Shown here in pieces: positions 15,414 to 26,100 of a stretch of DNA of 32,463 bases. Position 1 is the stretch's first letter, and each line of letters begins with the position of its first letter. The stretch spans positions 1 to 32,463 of the forward strand of contig NZ_CAMLGT010000009.1 in NCBI RefSeq assembly GCF_946479605.1, written 5' to 3'. The notes beneath the pieces were generated by a model that made no database searches, was not told where the DNA came from, and worked only from the letters and a program-made list of their open reading frames with translations. This DNA comes from an uncultured Lacibacter sp. GTDB taxonomy: Bacteria; Bacteroidota; Bacteroidia; Chitinophagales; Chitinophagaceae. The position numbers and the translations under genes are program-made.

Positions 15414-16442
15414 TTAGTAAACCACCGGATTAAAGGTTTCGAATTTTACGCCTCTGTCACGCATAACCAATGTATCTGTAAAGCTGTGCGTTGTTGCGCC
15501 GAAATTCACCTGGTATTTTAAGTGCAATACATCTCTTTTCTGGTTGCCCCACATATCCCCTTTCTTCACAAAAGCACCGTTACCACTAACAGTATAACTA
15601 GCTGAAGCAGGCCCTGAAACAGAGCAATTACCGGCATTGTCAAAATTTAATACCAACTGAAAAGGTGCATTGATGTTACCCTTGTTCTTCGAATTCAGCG
15701 AAATACTGTCCTGTGTCATTGATTTGGTAAACAGGTTACATACTTCATCTTTTTCCACAAACTGGTTACGGTAAACTACAGTTGTATCCAATGCTGTATT
15801 ACCATTGTTTCCTTTTACTTCTGTAATACCCCTGCGTAAGTAAACTCCGTGAAAAGGATTTACATATTTAACAGCATACAAAACATAATCTTTGGGCAGT
15901 ACTCCCCAATCTGTAGCCAGGCGTGGATCGGGAGATGCCTTGGTAGTTGAACCTCGTAAAATTGAATCTGCATTTGCAACACTCATAATTTTCAACGGAA
16001 TAACATAGGTGTTTTTGATCGCTGCGGGATCTGCAAAAAACGCATCGGTGAACTGTACTTCAATACCGCCCATTATCTTTCCTGCCGGAATAACAATCTT
16101 CATATCCGACGGCAGCGTATAATAGTTTGCAGGCATGGCTATTACATCACTTCCTGTAGCTGATCCAAAACGCAGTCTTTGCGTGAGCGTGTTGTCAACA
16201 GCAACTGTAAGTGTTACATTTTTTTTGTTTTCATACACTCCACCCATTGTTGCCATAATTAAGCACTTACGCTGATTGTCCAGTGAGTTATCAATAATGT
16301 CTTCACCAAATACAAGTGTTCTTACGGGAGCTTGGTATGGAAAGTACACTGTTGAATATTTATAATCAGGGAACTCCCACTTTTTATTACAGGCAGTAAT
16401 GACAGAGAGTAAAATAACAGAGATAAAAAAAACTCGTTTCAT
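15414..16442 (-). CDS. xusE: DUF1735/DUF5627-type surface glycan-binding lipoprotein (XusE-like)
   Basis: This 342-residue lipoprotein (VITACNKKWEFPDY, lipidated C18) has the two-part layout of BT_3987-like proteins. An N-terminal DUF1735 beta-sandwich covers about 30-170 (STVYFPYQAPVRTLVFGED...), and the C-terminal half looks like DUF5627, ending FETFNPVVY. Proteins of this kind sit on the cell surface in xylan PULs and are thought to bind the glycan for the SusCD pair. Its place between the second SusD gene (30 bp gap) and GH10 matches xusE of the core xylan cluster. No catalytic motif is visible. Domain names come from recognising family-typical segments; an HMM search would confirm them. 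Confidence 0.8.
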   Translation of the reverse strand: MKRVFFISVILLSVITACNKKWEFPDYKYSTVYFPYQAPVRTLVFGEDIIDNSLDNQRKCLIMATMGGVYENKKNVTLTVAVDNTLTQRLRFGSATGSDVIAMPANYYTLPSDMKIVIPAGKIMGGIEVQFTDAFFADPAAIKNTYVIPLKIMSVANADSILRGSTTKASPDPRLATDWGVLPKDYVLYAVKYVNPFHGVYLRRGITEVKGNNGNTALDTTVVYRNQFVEKDEVCNLFTKSMTQDSISLNSKNKGNINAPFQLVLNFDNAGNCSVSGPASASYTVSGNGAFVKKGDMWGNQKRDVLHLKYQVNFGATTHSFTDTLVMRDRGVKFETFNPVVY

Positions 16443-16472
16443 ATTTATAGCATTAATAGTTATAGTTCAGTT

Positions 16473-18230
16473 TTACCAGCCTTTGTTTTGTAAGAGATTC
16501 GCTTTAAGTGCCTCCGTTAACGGTATTGGGCCATAGTACATATTTTCAGTGTATTGCCTGTTTTCTACATTCTGTACGCTAAATACATTGTTGTTAATTA
16601 CCACACCTTTTGCTGGTTCAACCAGGCTTTCCTTCCATCTGCGCATGTCCCAGAAACGGAATCCTTCAAAACATAATTCCAGTCGCCGTTCGTTACGGAT
16701 CAATTTGCGCATATCTTCTTTAGATGTAATTGCTGCCAGGTAGTTATCGGGCTGTGTAATACCTGCTCTTTGCCTGATAGCACGAATGATGCTTCTTGCA
16801 GAATAGCCATGAGTTGTTGTACCATCAGGGCCCCATGCTTCGTTTGCCGCTTCTGCACAAATCAAAAAGATTTCAGTATAACGAATGTGAACAGGATAAT
16901 GCTTTTGCGTTGAGCTTGCTGTAGGGTTTGCATTTACATCTTCCCGAAGCAGTTTACGCATGTAATAACCTGTGCGTGTAGATGTGGGCAATAAGTTTAC
17001 AGCATCGTTTGTAGGTGCATCTGTTTTTGTAAAAATTGTTCTGTTAGAAATGGTACCTCCGTTTACAACAATATAGTTTCTTAAACGGGGATCACGGTTT
17101 GCATATGGGTTTGTTGCCGAATAACCACTTGCCGGATCAGTAATAGGATATCCGTTTGCCATTGGAAATGCATCCACAAGATTTTGTGTTGGGTTCACTC
17201 TTCCGTTACCAAAAAGTGTTGGAGGAAAATTGCTGATCTCAAGCGTATTGGTATTCACAATATTCCCTCTCCATAACATTTCTCTTTGTTCAATGGGAGC
17301 ACCTGAAGAAGGATTGATGTTGATCGCATTCACATTTGTTGCTGTATAAAATAAAGCACCTTGTGGATCTAAGCCATTAATACCACCATTCAGGCTAAGT
17401 ACTTCGCTTGCATCATTTGCTGCTTTTTCCCATTTAGCTGTTGTTGACTGTGGATTAAAAGCGGGGCTTGCTGCCAGTAAGGCTGTACGTGCTTTAATTG
17501 CTTTTAAAATACGACCTGACATACGCTGCCTGTTAAATGTGCCAAATACACGGTTATAGTCGGCCACTGCCATTGCACTGTATTTTGCAGGAAGCTGACC
17601 GGCAGACAGATTAGTATAATCAAGCGGCAAATATTTTTCTGCTTCCGTTAAGTCTGTATAGATCTGCTGCACACACTGATCAAATGTGTTACGTGGTTTT
17701 CTAAAATCAGAACCGGGATTTAACGCATCTGTAATAATAGGCACACCCAACAGTTCACCATTTGCACTGTAACCTCCATGCGCCTGTAACAGTTGGTACA
17801 TGAATAATGCACGCAAGCCATATACTTCGCCTTTTAAGCGATCAGTAAAAAGTATCCGCACATCTTTATTCATGGGCGACCAGTTAACACTGTCAACCTC
17901 TTTCAAAAAAAGATTCAGATACAAAATAGCAGAGTAAGAGTTATTCCACTGATCTACCGGGTTGTTTGCTGCAGACCATGAACCAGTAGCCATGTTCAGC
18001 AGCGGATTAAATTTATCGTTTGTTACAGCATCGTCTGTAGCAACTTCATTAAAAGTATATCCGTTTGTGGGCAGTCTGGTATAAGCATTCATCAATATAC
18101 CTTCAGCATAAGCCGGATCGGAATAGATGTCAGTTAATGTTCTGTGGTTGTCATCAAGTGGTGCAAGTATTTTTTTACACCCACTCAATACAAACACTGT
18201 TATAAATAGTATCAGTAATTTATTAGCCAT
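16473..18230 (-). CDS. xusD: SusD/RagB family lipoprotein, second pair (XusD-like)
   Basis: I place the start at ATG 18230 (585 residues, MANKLLILFITVFVLSGCKK, lipidated C18). The open frame begins three codons earlier at a TTG. The middle contains the TPR-like helices of SusD. The C-terminus carries RRLELCFEGFRFWDMRRWKESL and YYGPIPLTEALKANLLQNKGW, both hallmark SusD/RagB segments. It lies 27 bp after its SusC partner and 30 bp before xusE, consistent with tight co-translation. Xylo-oligosaccharides are the expected ligand from the GH10 context and the cluster synteny. Confidence 0.93.
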   Translation of the reverse strand: MANKLLILFITVFVLSGCKKILAPLDDNHRTLTDIYSDPAYAEGILMNAYTRLPTNGYTFNEVATDDAVTNDKFNPLLNMATGSWSAANNPVDQWNNSYSAILYLNLFLKEVDSVNWSPMNKDVRILFTDRLKGEVYGLRALFMYQLLQAHGGYSANGELLGVPIITDALNPGSDFRKPRNTFDQCVQQIYTDLTEAEKYLPLDYTNLSAGQLPAKYSAMAVADYNRVFGTFNRQRMSGRILKAIKARTALLAASPAFNPQSTTAKWEKAANDASEVLSLNGGINGLDPQGALFYTATNVNAININPSSGAPIEQREMLWRGNIVNTNTLEISNFPPTLFGNGRVNPTQNLVDAFPMANGYPITDPASGYSATNPYANRDPRLRNYIVVNGGTISNRTIFTKTDAPTNDAVNLLPTSTRTGYYMRKLLREDVNANPTASSTQKHYPVHIRYTEIFLICAEAANEAWGPDGTTTHGYSARSIIRAIRQRAGITQPDNYLAAITSKEDMRKLIRNERRLELCFEGFRFWDMRRWKESLVEPAKGVVINNNVFSVQNVENRQYTENMYYGPIPLTEALKANLLQNKGW

Positions 18231-18257
18231 GATATTCAATTTTTGCTTAGATCTACA

Positions 18258-21251
18258 TTAAAATTGCGCCCTGATGCCGACGTTGTAACTTCTGAACTGC
18301 GGTGTGCTTGCAACAGATAATTCCAGGATCTTACGGTTTTGTGCAACTGTTAAAAGGTTAGCTCCTGAAACATAAATCAGAAACCCTTTCACAAAATCGT
18401 TACGAAACATTTTGCCCGAAAAATTATAGGTAAGCTGCACTTTACTCAGATTAAAACGATCTGTTTTATATACCCAAAAATCAGAACTGCGGAAATTATT
18501 ATTGTTTTGCTGTGAGCTTAAGCGTGGATATGTTGCTGTGGTCTTTGTTGCCTCAGTCCATCTGTTCAACACAACATCAGAATATTTCAAATCACCACTA
18601 ACCCAATAGTAATTGTTATTGGTAAGACCATAGCCTCCGTTGTTTCCTGTGCCCAATACAAACAGGTTAAAGTTTTTATACCCTGCTGAAAAATTAATAC
18701 CATAAGTAAATGGAGCTATGTATCTGCCGATCATTATTTCATCACGGCTGTCGATGACATTATCACCGTTTTGATCAACATACTTCAGATCACCGGGCTT
18801 CACTTCGCTGAACAATTGACGTGGGCTGTTGTTGATGTCGTTCTGATCCATAAAGAAACCTGCACTTTGCAAACCAAAAATGGCATCAACCGGTTTGCCA
18901 CTTCTGTTTTGATAAGCATCGAGGAATAACTCATCACGCTTCGTAACAGTAGACTTTGTATAAACAAGGTTTGCTCCCAAACTGAGTTGAACATCACCAA
19001 CTTGCTTATTCACATTCAGCATCAGATCAAAACCTGAACGCTCAAATGCATTGTAATTTGTATATGGAATAAATGAGCTGAAATAGTTAGGATATTGCGA
19101 AAAACGTTGTGTGAGCAACCCATCCATTTGTGTAATAAAGAAAGTTGATTGCATGGTGAGCAGGTTATTAAAGAAACCGGCTTCTACGCTTGCATTCACT
19201 TCTTTTCTTCTGGGGAAACCAAGATCAGGGCTGGCTCCATAAGCTGAAGTCGTAGTTTGATTTTGTGCCGCCACACCATCATTCCAGGTGAAAAATCCAC
19301 CACGCTGATAAATATTATTGTAGAGATAATATCCGCTGATGTCAAGATCGGTATTTAAGATGCCAGCTGAAGCAGATAATTTCAGGTGATTAACAGCTTT
19401 CGATCTTGCTAAAAACTTTTCTGAACTTAATAACCATCCAACACTAACCGTTGGTGAAAATGCAGCCCTGTTTCCTTCCGGTAACTTTGTTGAATTTACA
19501 TAAGCTCCGCTAAAATCTACCCAATACTTGTGTTTATAATTGTAACCAAGCTGTAAGCCAATGTGCGAATTAGTGATGGGTTGGTACACATCATTTACTG
19601 AAACAGATGAAGTGAAACCAAGCAGTTTGGCAGAGAGGTTATGATTGGTTGCAACTGTTCTGTCGTAACTGAACCATGATGAAAAGCCAATGTTTTGCCT
19701 TTGCGTTGTGTTGTTGATATTTTGTATTCCCGGACGGGCATCTTCACCAAATTTCTGCAAAGAACTTAACGTATCAGCACCTGCTCTCCATATTGGATTG
19801 TACACGGAGTAAGTATTGTTGATTGATTGCAGGTAAGAGTTTGCATAATCAAGATTAAACAGTGTATGAAACGATAAACCTTTGATTACTGAGTTGAGAC
19901 TTGCATTGATTTCGTTTGTTACCTGGAACACACGCCTGATGTTCATATCATAACCCGCAACATATAAATCTGCAATGGGGTTGGTAAGAAACTGTTGTGC
20001 ACCACCCAGCAGATATTTGCCATCAATTAAATTACGGCTTGCACCAACCAATGCCAATGATGCTTTATCGTTGGGAGAAATCAGATCGATTGGAATAAGC
20101 GGAGTAAACCTGTTGGGTAATAATGTGGCTGCATTACCCCAATAGTTACCACGTGCCCTGCGGCTTTCGCTGAAGATAGCTGATACGTAAACTGAACTCG
20201 AGATATGTTCGTTCAGTTTTAAATCAACATTACCACGAACATTTAAACGGTTATCGTTTTCATTTTTACCTTCTCCGATATTCAATAAAGTAGAACTGTT
20301 CGACCATCCGATATTCGAGTAGAATCTTGCATTTGCATTACCTCCGGAAAATTCTGCGTTGGCATCAGTAGCATTCTGGTATTTTTTCAAATACTGCGAT
20401 GAATAATAATCAACGCTTGGAAAACGATATGGGTTACCACTTCTGTGATTTTGAATCGTAGTTGCATCGTAAAGATCAGTAAGACCATCGTTACGCCTTG
20501 CCTCGTTATACAAATTCATGTAATCGGCAGAGTTAAGATAATTGGGAAGTTCACTTGGTAACGCAACTCCTGAGTTAACCCGAATACCAATTTTGCGGCC
20601 ATTCACTTCTCCTTTCTTGGTAGTAATGAAAATGATGCCTTTGGCTGCCTGGCTTCCATAAAGCGCAACAGCATTTACACCTTTGAGAACAGAGATCTGT
20701 TGTACTTCGTTGAACGTAATATCAGTAAACTCACGACGAACACCATCGATCATTACAATTGCATTTTCTAATCCCCAGATATTGTTATTCCAAAGTAAAC
20801 CAGCTACCCTGCCGTTCATACCACCGGCAACAGACAGGTTAAAATCCTGGTCGATGTAGGATTCAGGATTTAATGTACTGATAGCCCCTGCCACATCTTT
20901 TTTATTTACTTTATTAAATGGCAGGTAAACCTCATTGTACATTGCATCTGTATGTAACAGTGTAATAGTTGCAAGTGTAGCAGTTGCTTTTACTGTTTGC
21001 GGCCTGAAACCTTTTGCAGTAATAACCAGATCGGAATTGAGCGGAAGCTGAATTGAAAATTTCCCCGCTTTATCGGTATAAGCAACTGTTTTGCCCTGGT
21101 TGCCTGAAATAACAGCACCTTCAACCGGAATGCCTTTTTCATCGTACACGACAGATGAAATATTTATCTGTGTAGCATCCTGGGCCATTACTCCTGTTGA
21201 AGAAAGTAAGATGAATACACAGAGTACCCAATATATTTTGAAATACTTCAT
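18258..21251 (-). CDS. xusC: SusC/RagA family TonB-dependent transporter, second pair (XusC-like), atypical TonB-box region
   Basis: This 997-residue outer-membrane transporter has a signal peptide at 1-24 (ending VMAQ), a CarboxypepD_reg-like domain (about 28-100), a plug (about 117-213) and a C-terminal barrel ending RSYNVGIRAQF. The plug keeps IVMIDGVRREF, ISVLKGVNAVALYGSQAAKGIIFITTKKG and NKKDVAGAIS. Where most SusC proteins have a V-V-x-G-Y-G-like TonB-box stretch, this one reads YNEVYLPFNKVNKKDV (105-120), with no GYG. It is also the shortest of the three SusC proteins here. It lies 85 bp after the first xylan SusD and 27 bp before its own SusD. Whether it couples to TonB in the usual way cannot be settled from sequence. 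Confidence 0.93.
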   Translation of the reverse strand: MKYFKIYWVLCVFILLSSTGVMAQDATQINISSVVYDEKGIPVEGAVISGNQGKTVAYTDKAGKFSIQLPLNSDLVITAKGFRPQTVKATATLATITLLHTDAMYNEVYLPFNKVNKKDVAGAISTLNPESYIDQDFNLSVAGGMNGRVAGLLWNNNIWGLENAIVMIDGVRREFTDITFNEVQQISVLKGVNAVALYGSQAAKGIIFITTKKGEVNGRKIGIRVNSGVALPSELPNYLNSADYMNLYNEARRNDGLTDLYDATTIQNHRSGNPYRFPSVDYYSSQYLKKYQNATDANAEFSGGNANARFYSNIGWSNSSTLLNIGEGKNENDNRLNVRGNVDLKLNEHISSSVYVSAIFSESRRARGNYWGNAATLLPNRFTPLIPIDLISPNDKASLALVGASRNLIDGKYLLGGAQQFLTNPIADLYVAGYDMNIRRVFQVTNEINASLNSVIKGLSFHTLFNLDYANSYLQSINNTYSVYNPIWRAGADTLSSLQKFGEDARPGIQNINNTTQRQNIGFSSWFSYDRTVATNHNLSAKLLGFTSSVSVNDVYQPITNSHIGLQLGYNYKHKYWVDFSGAYVNSTKLPEGNRAAFSPTVSVGWLLSSEKFLARSKAVNHLKLSASAGILNTDLDISGYYLYNNIYQRGGFFTWNDGVAAQNQTTTSAYGASPDLGFPRRKEVNASVEAGFFNNLLTMQSTFFITQMDGLLTQRFSQYPNYFSSFIPYTNYNAFERSGFDLMLNVNKQVGDVQLSLGANLVYTKSTVTKRDELFLDAYQNRSGKPVDAIFGLQSAGFFMDQNDINNSPRQLFSEVKPGDLKYVDQNGDNVIDSRDEIMIGRYIAPFTYGINFSAGYKNFNLFVLGTGNNGGYGLTNNNYYWVSGDLKYSDVVLNRWTEATKTTATYPRLSSQQNNNNFRSSDFWVYKTDRFNLSKVQLTYNFSGKMFRNDFVKGFLIYVSGANLLTVAQNRKILELSVASTPQFRSYNVGIRAQF

Positions 21252-21336
21252 TAACTAATTTTTAAACTTGATTGTGTCAATAACGCCTTACGTAAAAGTT
21301 TTGGAACCTGATCGTAACCGTTCATTTACTTGATAA

Positions 21337-23166
21337 TTACCATCCGGGATTTTGACCAAACGATGGATAAAGATTTACCTGGTTGGTTGGTAAAGGAAGC
21401 CAGTTGTGTTTCTTTTCAAACACTCTTGTAACAACCACCCGCTCTCTCAGGTTAAGAGGTTTTCCATTAGCACCTCTGTCGAAATCGATCACCGTTTTTT
21501 CCATGTATTTTTTCTCACCTGCCACTCCCCATCTGCGCAGATCGTGCCATCTTAAACCTTCAAATGCCAACTCAACTGCTCTCTCTCTCATCAGCTCGCT
21601 CATAAAACTTTCTTTTGAACCAAGAAAGCGGACATCAACATCAGGTACACCAGCTCTTGTTCTGATTTTGTTTACTGCAGCTACAGCAGTCATACTTCCC
21701 GGTGCACTGCTTTGAGGAGTGCCATAACCTTGCAAAACAGCTTCAGCATACATTAAATAAACATCAGCTAAACGCAGGTATGGAATAACGATATTGATAC
21801 TGTTCCATTCATTATCGGTATTATTACAACCATCGGTTACAAACTTGCGAACTAAGTATCCGCTGCGGCTTGCTGTATTATCCAAACGAAGGTTACCACC
21901 ATTATAAAGATTTGCAAAACGATAAGCAGCATTAGCCGTACCACGGATCAAACGCACATTATCATACGTAATGCATTTGTAAAAACGAGGATCACGACCA
22001 GTCCATGGATCAGCTATATCATAACCTGAACCTGTTGCATCAAGCGGAAGACCATTGGCCATGCCAAAATAATTTACATAGTTGGCTGCTGGTGATGATA
22101 TACCTGCTTCACCTCCCAATGGTGGTGGAATAAACATGTTTACCAGCGACCAACGTGATTTCCAACCAACAAATGTGGGTGGCCCAAAAATTACTTCTGG
22201 ATAACCAGGGTGCTTTGAATAAGATGAAATAGTGTACCAGTTTTCGCTGTATTTATCCCACGGTAATAATTTATGATACGACTCACCATTTTCAGACATT
22301 TTAATTACACGTGCAAATGCATCGGCTGCCTGTTTACATAACTCTGTATCATAACCGTCTTGTCCAGTAGATTCTTTATTCATCATAGGACTTGCAGCAT
22401 ACAATAAATTTTTGCCTTTAAATCCAAGCGCCATCGATTTTGTTATGCGTTGCTGGTTGTTTCCTAACGTTGTTTGGCCAACAGGAGAATTATCCCAGTT
22501 GTTTGGCAGTAACGCTGCAGCATCTTCAAAATCCTTTGCTGCTTTCAATGCAGTTTCTCTATACTTTAAACGTGGCAACTCCAGTCTTTCCGAACTTGAA
22601 AGCACAGTATCAATGTACGGTAATCCACCCCAGAAGCTCATTAACTGAAAATGAAAGAAGCCACGGAAAAACAACAGCTGTCCCCTTAACACATCTTTTT
22701 CTTCCTGTGTTGCCGTTGTTAATTTATCAAGATTTGCCAAGCCAAGATTTGCCTTGCGTATGCCATACCATGATAAAGGCCAAAGACCTTTGTCGTGACA
22801 TTCGTTGGGATTTGTTGATGCAGCTCTGTCATCGAGCCAGCTGTTATCCCAACCGCCGCCACCTGTTTGCCATGCCCTGTAATTGCCGTTATCAAATTCG
22901 GCATTTAACCTGTAGTTGGCATTGGTTGTAGACAACATATCATCACCCATATTCCATTCATTGTTCCAGGTAGATTTCGACATGTCAGGCAAACATGCAT
23001 ACAGTTCTTCTGTAAAACCCTGGAAGGCCCGGAAACTGGTGAATACATCTTTCTCCGAAATGTTTGCATCAAGCGGTCTGTCTAAATATTTTTTGCAGGA
23101 AACCAAACTTAAGATGATCAGCAATGCACTTGCTGCTAAGTTTAACTTACTAAAATGCTTTGTCAT
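21337..23166 (-). CDS. xusB: SusD/RagB family lipoprotein, first pair (XusB-like)
   Basis: This 609-residue SusD-like lipoprotein has a lipobox LSLVSCKKYLDR with C24. RERAVELAFEGLRWHDLRRWG and the end NWLPLPTNQVNLYPSFGQNPGW are diagnostic of the family. Tryptophan- and glycine-rich stretches near residues 67-135 (WNNEWNMGDD, GGGGWDNSW, LWPLSWYG) are notable and could contribute to surface glycan contacts. It starts 17 bp after the SusC stop. By position it corresponds to XusB of the Prevotella xus cluster, the main xylo-oligosaccharide-capturing SusD. Length is at the upper end of the family. Confidence 0.94.
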   Translation of the reverse strand: MTKHFSKLNLAASALLIILSLVSCKKYLDRPLDANISEKDVFTSFRAFQGFTEELYACLPDMSKSTWNNEWNMGDDMLSTTNANYRLNAEFDNGNYRAWQTGGGGWDNSWLDDRAASTNPNECHDKGLWPLSWYGIRKANLGLANLDKLTTATQEEKDVLRGQLLFFRGFFHFQLMSFWGGLPYIDTVLSSSERLELPRLKYRETALKAAKDFEDAAALLPNNWDNSPVGQTTLGNNQQRITKSMALGFKGKNLLYAASPMMNKESTGQDGYDTELCKQAADAFARVIKMSENGESYHKLLPWDKYSENWYTISSYSKHPGYPEVIFGPPTFVGWKSRWSLVNMFIPPPLGGEAGISSPAANYVNYFGMANGLPLDATGSGYDIADPWTGRDPRFYKCITYDNVRLIRGTANAAYRFANLYNGGNLRLDNTASRSGYLVRKFVTDGCNNTDNEWNSINIVIPYLRLADVYLMYAEAVLQGYGTPQSSAPGSMTAVAAVNKIRTRAGVPDVDVRFLGSKESFMSELMRERAVELAFEGLRWHDLRRWGVAGEKKYMEKTVIDFDRGANGKPLNLRERVVVTRVFEKKHNWLPLPTNQVNLYPSFGQNPGW

Positions 23167-23183
23167 AAATAATTCTTTTGCAG

Positions 23184-26100
23184 TTATAAGCTTAGGTTAA
23201 GGCCAAAGTTGATACGGCGAACAGTTGGGTACGCACCTTGTCCGGAAAAGTTGCTGGAACCAACGTTTGCTTCACGATCGTCGGGCATTTTACTCCAGAA
23301 CAGAAGATTGTTACCGTTTACATACACACGCATTGATTGTATGCCTGTTCTTTTCAACCATGATGGATTTAAAGTGTAAGAAACTTCAGCTGTTTTCAAA
23401 CGAACATAAGAACCATCGTAGTTAAAGAAATCGCCGTAGCTGTATAATCTCGATTTCCAGCGTGGCAGTGGCGACACAGCATCTGTATTGTCTTTTGTCC
23501 AGTAATCGCCTTGTTTAAATACAGAGTTCAATGCAGCAGAAAAGTTTGTTTGTGTTAAATTTCTTGTTACATTATTTACTGCATAAAACTGAACAAAAAT
23601 GGAGAAGCGTTTATAATCAAAACCGATGCTGCCTGTGTAAGTATTTTGTGGTCTTTCAGGATAAGCATATGGTACGTTATCAAAATTGTTGATAACACCA
23701 TCGCCATTAAAATCAATTAAGTTGAAGTTGCCGGGCAGTTTATTGTTATCGTTCTGATCAACAATGCTGCTGCCATATACTTCATCCCATGTATTGTAAT
23801 AGCCTGCACGGAGTTGTGATCTGTACTGACCAATTTGATAACCAGCCTGCTTCAGATAATCATCTAACAATTGCGGATCATCACGATCAATGATCTCATC
23901 TTTTGCATGTGTAAAGGCAAAATTTCCCCACAAACGGATATCACGCTGCCTGTTGAATGCTTTATTAAACTTCACCTCAACTTCATAACCTTTTACAATG
24001 GTTTGACCGAGGTTGGCTGTTGGTGGTGTACCACCAAAGTAAGCAGGTACTGCACGTTGGTTACCACTGATCAACACATCAGTACGATGATCTCTGTAAA
24101 ATTCAAAGCTACCTTCAATAAGACCTCTGAACAAAGTGAAATCCATACCAAGGTTTGCCTTTGCCACAGTTTCCCAATGAATATCAGGATTACCAATTGT
24201 ATTTTCTCTGAACCAAACATAAGGACTGTTTGCATTGTTATCGCCCATACGTGCCTGGCCGCCGTAAGACCACTGTGTTAAATAAAGATAGTTTCCACCA
24301 ACCGCATCATTACCTACCAAACCATAAGAGGCACGTAGTTTCAAAGAAGATAACCAGTCAATATTCTTCATGAATTTTTCATTGGTCATCGTCCAGCCAA
24401 TAGCTGCTGAAGGGAAAAAGTCAAATCTGTAATCGGGACCAAAGCGTTGTGATCCGTTATAAGCACCGTTTATTTCAGCAAAATATCTGTTGCCATAATT
24501 GTAAGTGGTTCTGAATACCCAGTCTTCTCTGAATTCAGGGAACGAACTGCCAACTGCATTTTCATTACGCATGAATAAACCCATAGAAGTAATGTTGTGC
24601 TTACCAAGTTTTATTGCATGGTTGAGTTGCAACTGGTACACACGTCTTCTTCTTGTTTGTCCGTTCTGGAATGCATCAGGTCTTACAGACCATTGTGGTA
24701 AGATGTAATCAAACTGGTTAGGTCCTGCAGTGTTGCGGTATTGCACTCTTCCGTCCGGTGCAATCCATTTTACAATCGCACTTCCATCATCAAACTGGCC
24801 GCCTTGCGAAACAAATGTATTATCTAACGAGTAAGAACCTTTGAACGTTAAGTTTTTGAGCAGTGCACTTAAATCCTGTGTAAGGATAAAGTCAGTGGTC
24901 ATTTGTGTTGTCTTTGTATTTCTAACACCGTTGTTTGAAAGAATATGCGATGGATTATTTGTTGATACAGGATCAAGTGGATAATAACCAAAAGAACCAT
25001 CACTATACTGCGGATAGAAAAGATCGGGTGCAAGACCATAGATACCCTGGTACCATGAATATTCAAAACCACTCCATGTATCCTGGCGTTTACCATAAAG
25101 AGCAGATACGTTGGAAGATAAGGTGGTGGTAGGTGTTAATTTAAAATCAAGATTTGCACGAATATTTAACCTGTCGTAAAAGAAGCCCGGCTTATACCCT
25201 TTTCCGTTGTCGGGTATTTTCATAATGTCGCCTTCGTGTAAAAAGTCAACAGAAGTAAAATATTTTACAAAGTTTGAACCGCCGGAGATATTGATGTTTG
25301 CGTTCTGCGCCATTGCCATTTTCTTTAATGACTCAGCTTGCCAGTCAATATTTGGATATTGTTGTGCTTCCTGTGCATTGGCGGGGTTGCGGTATTTTTC
25401 GATGATTGCCTGCGGTGTATAATCCTGCCATGATGCAGGGCTTACACCAAGTTCACGTTCAATGGCCATGTTTCTGATGGTCAACGCATCGTAAGCATCA
25501 TACTTTTCAGGCAAACGTGATGGCACTTTAATAGTAGAGTTAACTGTTACATTAATATTTGCTTTGCCTTCCACACCTCTTTTCGTTGTAATGAGTACAA
25601 CACCATTTGCACCCTTTACACCAAATACTGCCGTTGCAGAGGCATCTTTTAAAATAGATACACTTTCTACAGAACCAATATCAACGCCGTTCATGGAACG
25701 TTCAATTCCATCTACTAAAATGAGCGGACCTGCACTGTTCCATGTTCCCTGTCCACGTATATAAATAAGTGGATCTTCAGCGCCGGGCATACCTGTACCC
25801 TGTATGGTGATTACACCAGGAACATTACCCGTTAATGCTGCACCAATATTTGATACACCACCTGCACGTTGAAGAACTTTTCCGTTTGTTTGACTGATGG
25901 CCCCTACCACACTTTCTTTCTTTTGCCGGCCGTAACCAACAATCACTACATCTTCTAAAATTGTACGGGCTATACCAAGCCTTACTTCAATGATCGTTTG
26001 GCTGGATATTGCCACTTCCATTTCATCCATCCCAACGTAGCTGATCACAAGTATTTTATCTTTTGTGGGAACAGTTATTTTGAATTGCCCCGAAACATCA

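Noticed and set aside
22440..22931. Plus-strand open frame of 163 codons
   Set aside because: It lies entirely within the XusB-like SusD gene on the opposite strand and has no recognisable features.
23871..24281. Plus-strand open frame of 136 codons
   Set aside because: It is antisense to the barrel of the XusA-like SusC; composition and lack of motifs mark it as a shadow.
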